From positions 1 through 8,483 of the forward strand of contig CAUCXP010000052.1 of the NCBI GenBank assembly GCA_958446785.1: a DNA stretch of 8,483 nt, read 5' to 3'. This stretch comes from an uncultured Collinsella sp. GTDB lineage: Bacteria > Actinomycetota > Coriobacteriia > Coriobacteriales > Coriobacteriaceae. The notes under the pieces are model-generated. The model did not search any database. It worked only from the letters and a program-made list of their open reading frames with translations, and was not told the DNA's origin. The translations under genes and the position numbers were made by a program. How positions within the stretch are numbered: position 1 is the first letter of the stretch; every line of letters starts with the position of its first letter. Shown piece after piece: positions 8,274 to 8,483 of this stretch.

Positions 8274-8483
8274 CTAGTCCTTAAACAGATAGCCCACGCC
8301 GCGGACGGTGGTGATGTGTGCCGCGATCTGCGGGCCCACCTTGGAGCGGATGCGTCGGATGTGCACGTCGACGGTGCGCGTGCCGCCGCAGTACTCAAAG
8401 CCCCACACGCGGTGCAGCAGCACCTCGCGGCTGTAGGCGCGGTTGGGGTGCGTCGCCAAAAAGCTCAGCAGCGAGTACTCCAT
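8274..8483 (-). CDS. OmpR/PhoB-type response regulator, C-terminal DNA-binding domain (cut by window edge)
   Basis: The last 69 codons are present; the receiver domain and the start are beyond the right edge. The fragment begins inside the winged-helix domain, at the M of a TxMEYxLL-like motif, so the first Met is internal and not the start. Visible landmarks are EYSLLSFLATHPNRAYSREVL (helices 1-2, in two stretches), VWGFEYCGGTRTVDVHIRRIRSKVG (transactivation loop and recognition helix) and ITTVRGVGYLFKD (the wing hairpin, ending at TAG 8276-8274). As a family, these proteins bind tandem direct repeats near promoters when phosphorylated by a sensor kinase. No kinase gene follows: the next gene on the strand is htrA. 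The kinase may lie upstream, outside the window. Confidence 0.93.
   Translation of the reverse strand: MEYSLLSFLATHPNRAYSREVLLHRVWGFEYCGGTRTVDVHIRRIRSKVGPQIAAHITTVRGVGYLFKD

Overview
The window is gene-dense, GC-rich DNA with strong third-position GC bias, which is why many long false ORFs lie antisense to the real genes. Gene content (BmrCD/TM287-288-type ABC exporter, MATE pump, NAD+-dependent LigA, membrane-anchored HtrA with a Gln/Gly tail) and style suggest a gut actinobacterium of the Coriobacteriia, most likely Collinsella. That placement is a judgement from sequence style, not a search result. No rRNA, tRNA, CRISPR array, phage gene or transposase was found.

Layout. Positions 1-2366 (minus strand) hold a two-gene ABC exporter operon. 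The upstream gene encodes a complete 609-residue half-transporter with a degenerate nucleotide-binding site. Its stop overlaps the start of the second half-transporter, which runs off the left edge. Positions 2367-2625 are a divergent control region with a strong sigma-70-like promoter for the ABC operon, a perfect 8-bp dyad, and a promoter with a 19-bp spacer and internal palindrome (MerR type) for the plus-strand MATE gene at 2626-3972. Directly behind the MATE stop lies about 30 codons of protein-like sequence without a start, which I read as the tail of a lost MerR/GyrI-like regulator. A bidirectional terminator at 4069-4108 separates it from ligA (4128-6356, minus).

Positions 6357-6604 hold the ligA upstream region, one copy of a 32-bp interspersed palindromic repeat and the htrA terminator. 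The other repeat copy is inside the coding sequence of the ABC gene. htrA (6605-8065, minus) encodes a complete membrane-anchored serine protease. Its leader carries a terminator-like hairpin just before the ribosome binding site. The right edge holds the C-terminal DNA-binding domain of an OmpR/PhoB-type response regulator (minus), followed by a 12-bp hairpin with short A/T runs.

How the parts relate. The left half is drug/metabolite efflux (ABC heterodimer and MATE, divergently transcribed). The right half combines DNA replication/repair (LigA) with envelope protein quality control (HtrA), next to a two-component regulator that could control it. I see no convincing new multi-gene system. 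The items most worth checking are the regulator remnant with the matching operator, the repeat that has become protein-coding, and the htrA leader hairpin.
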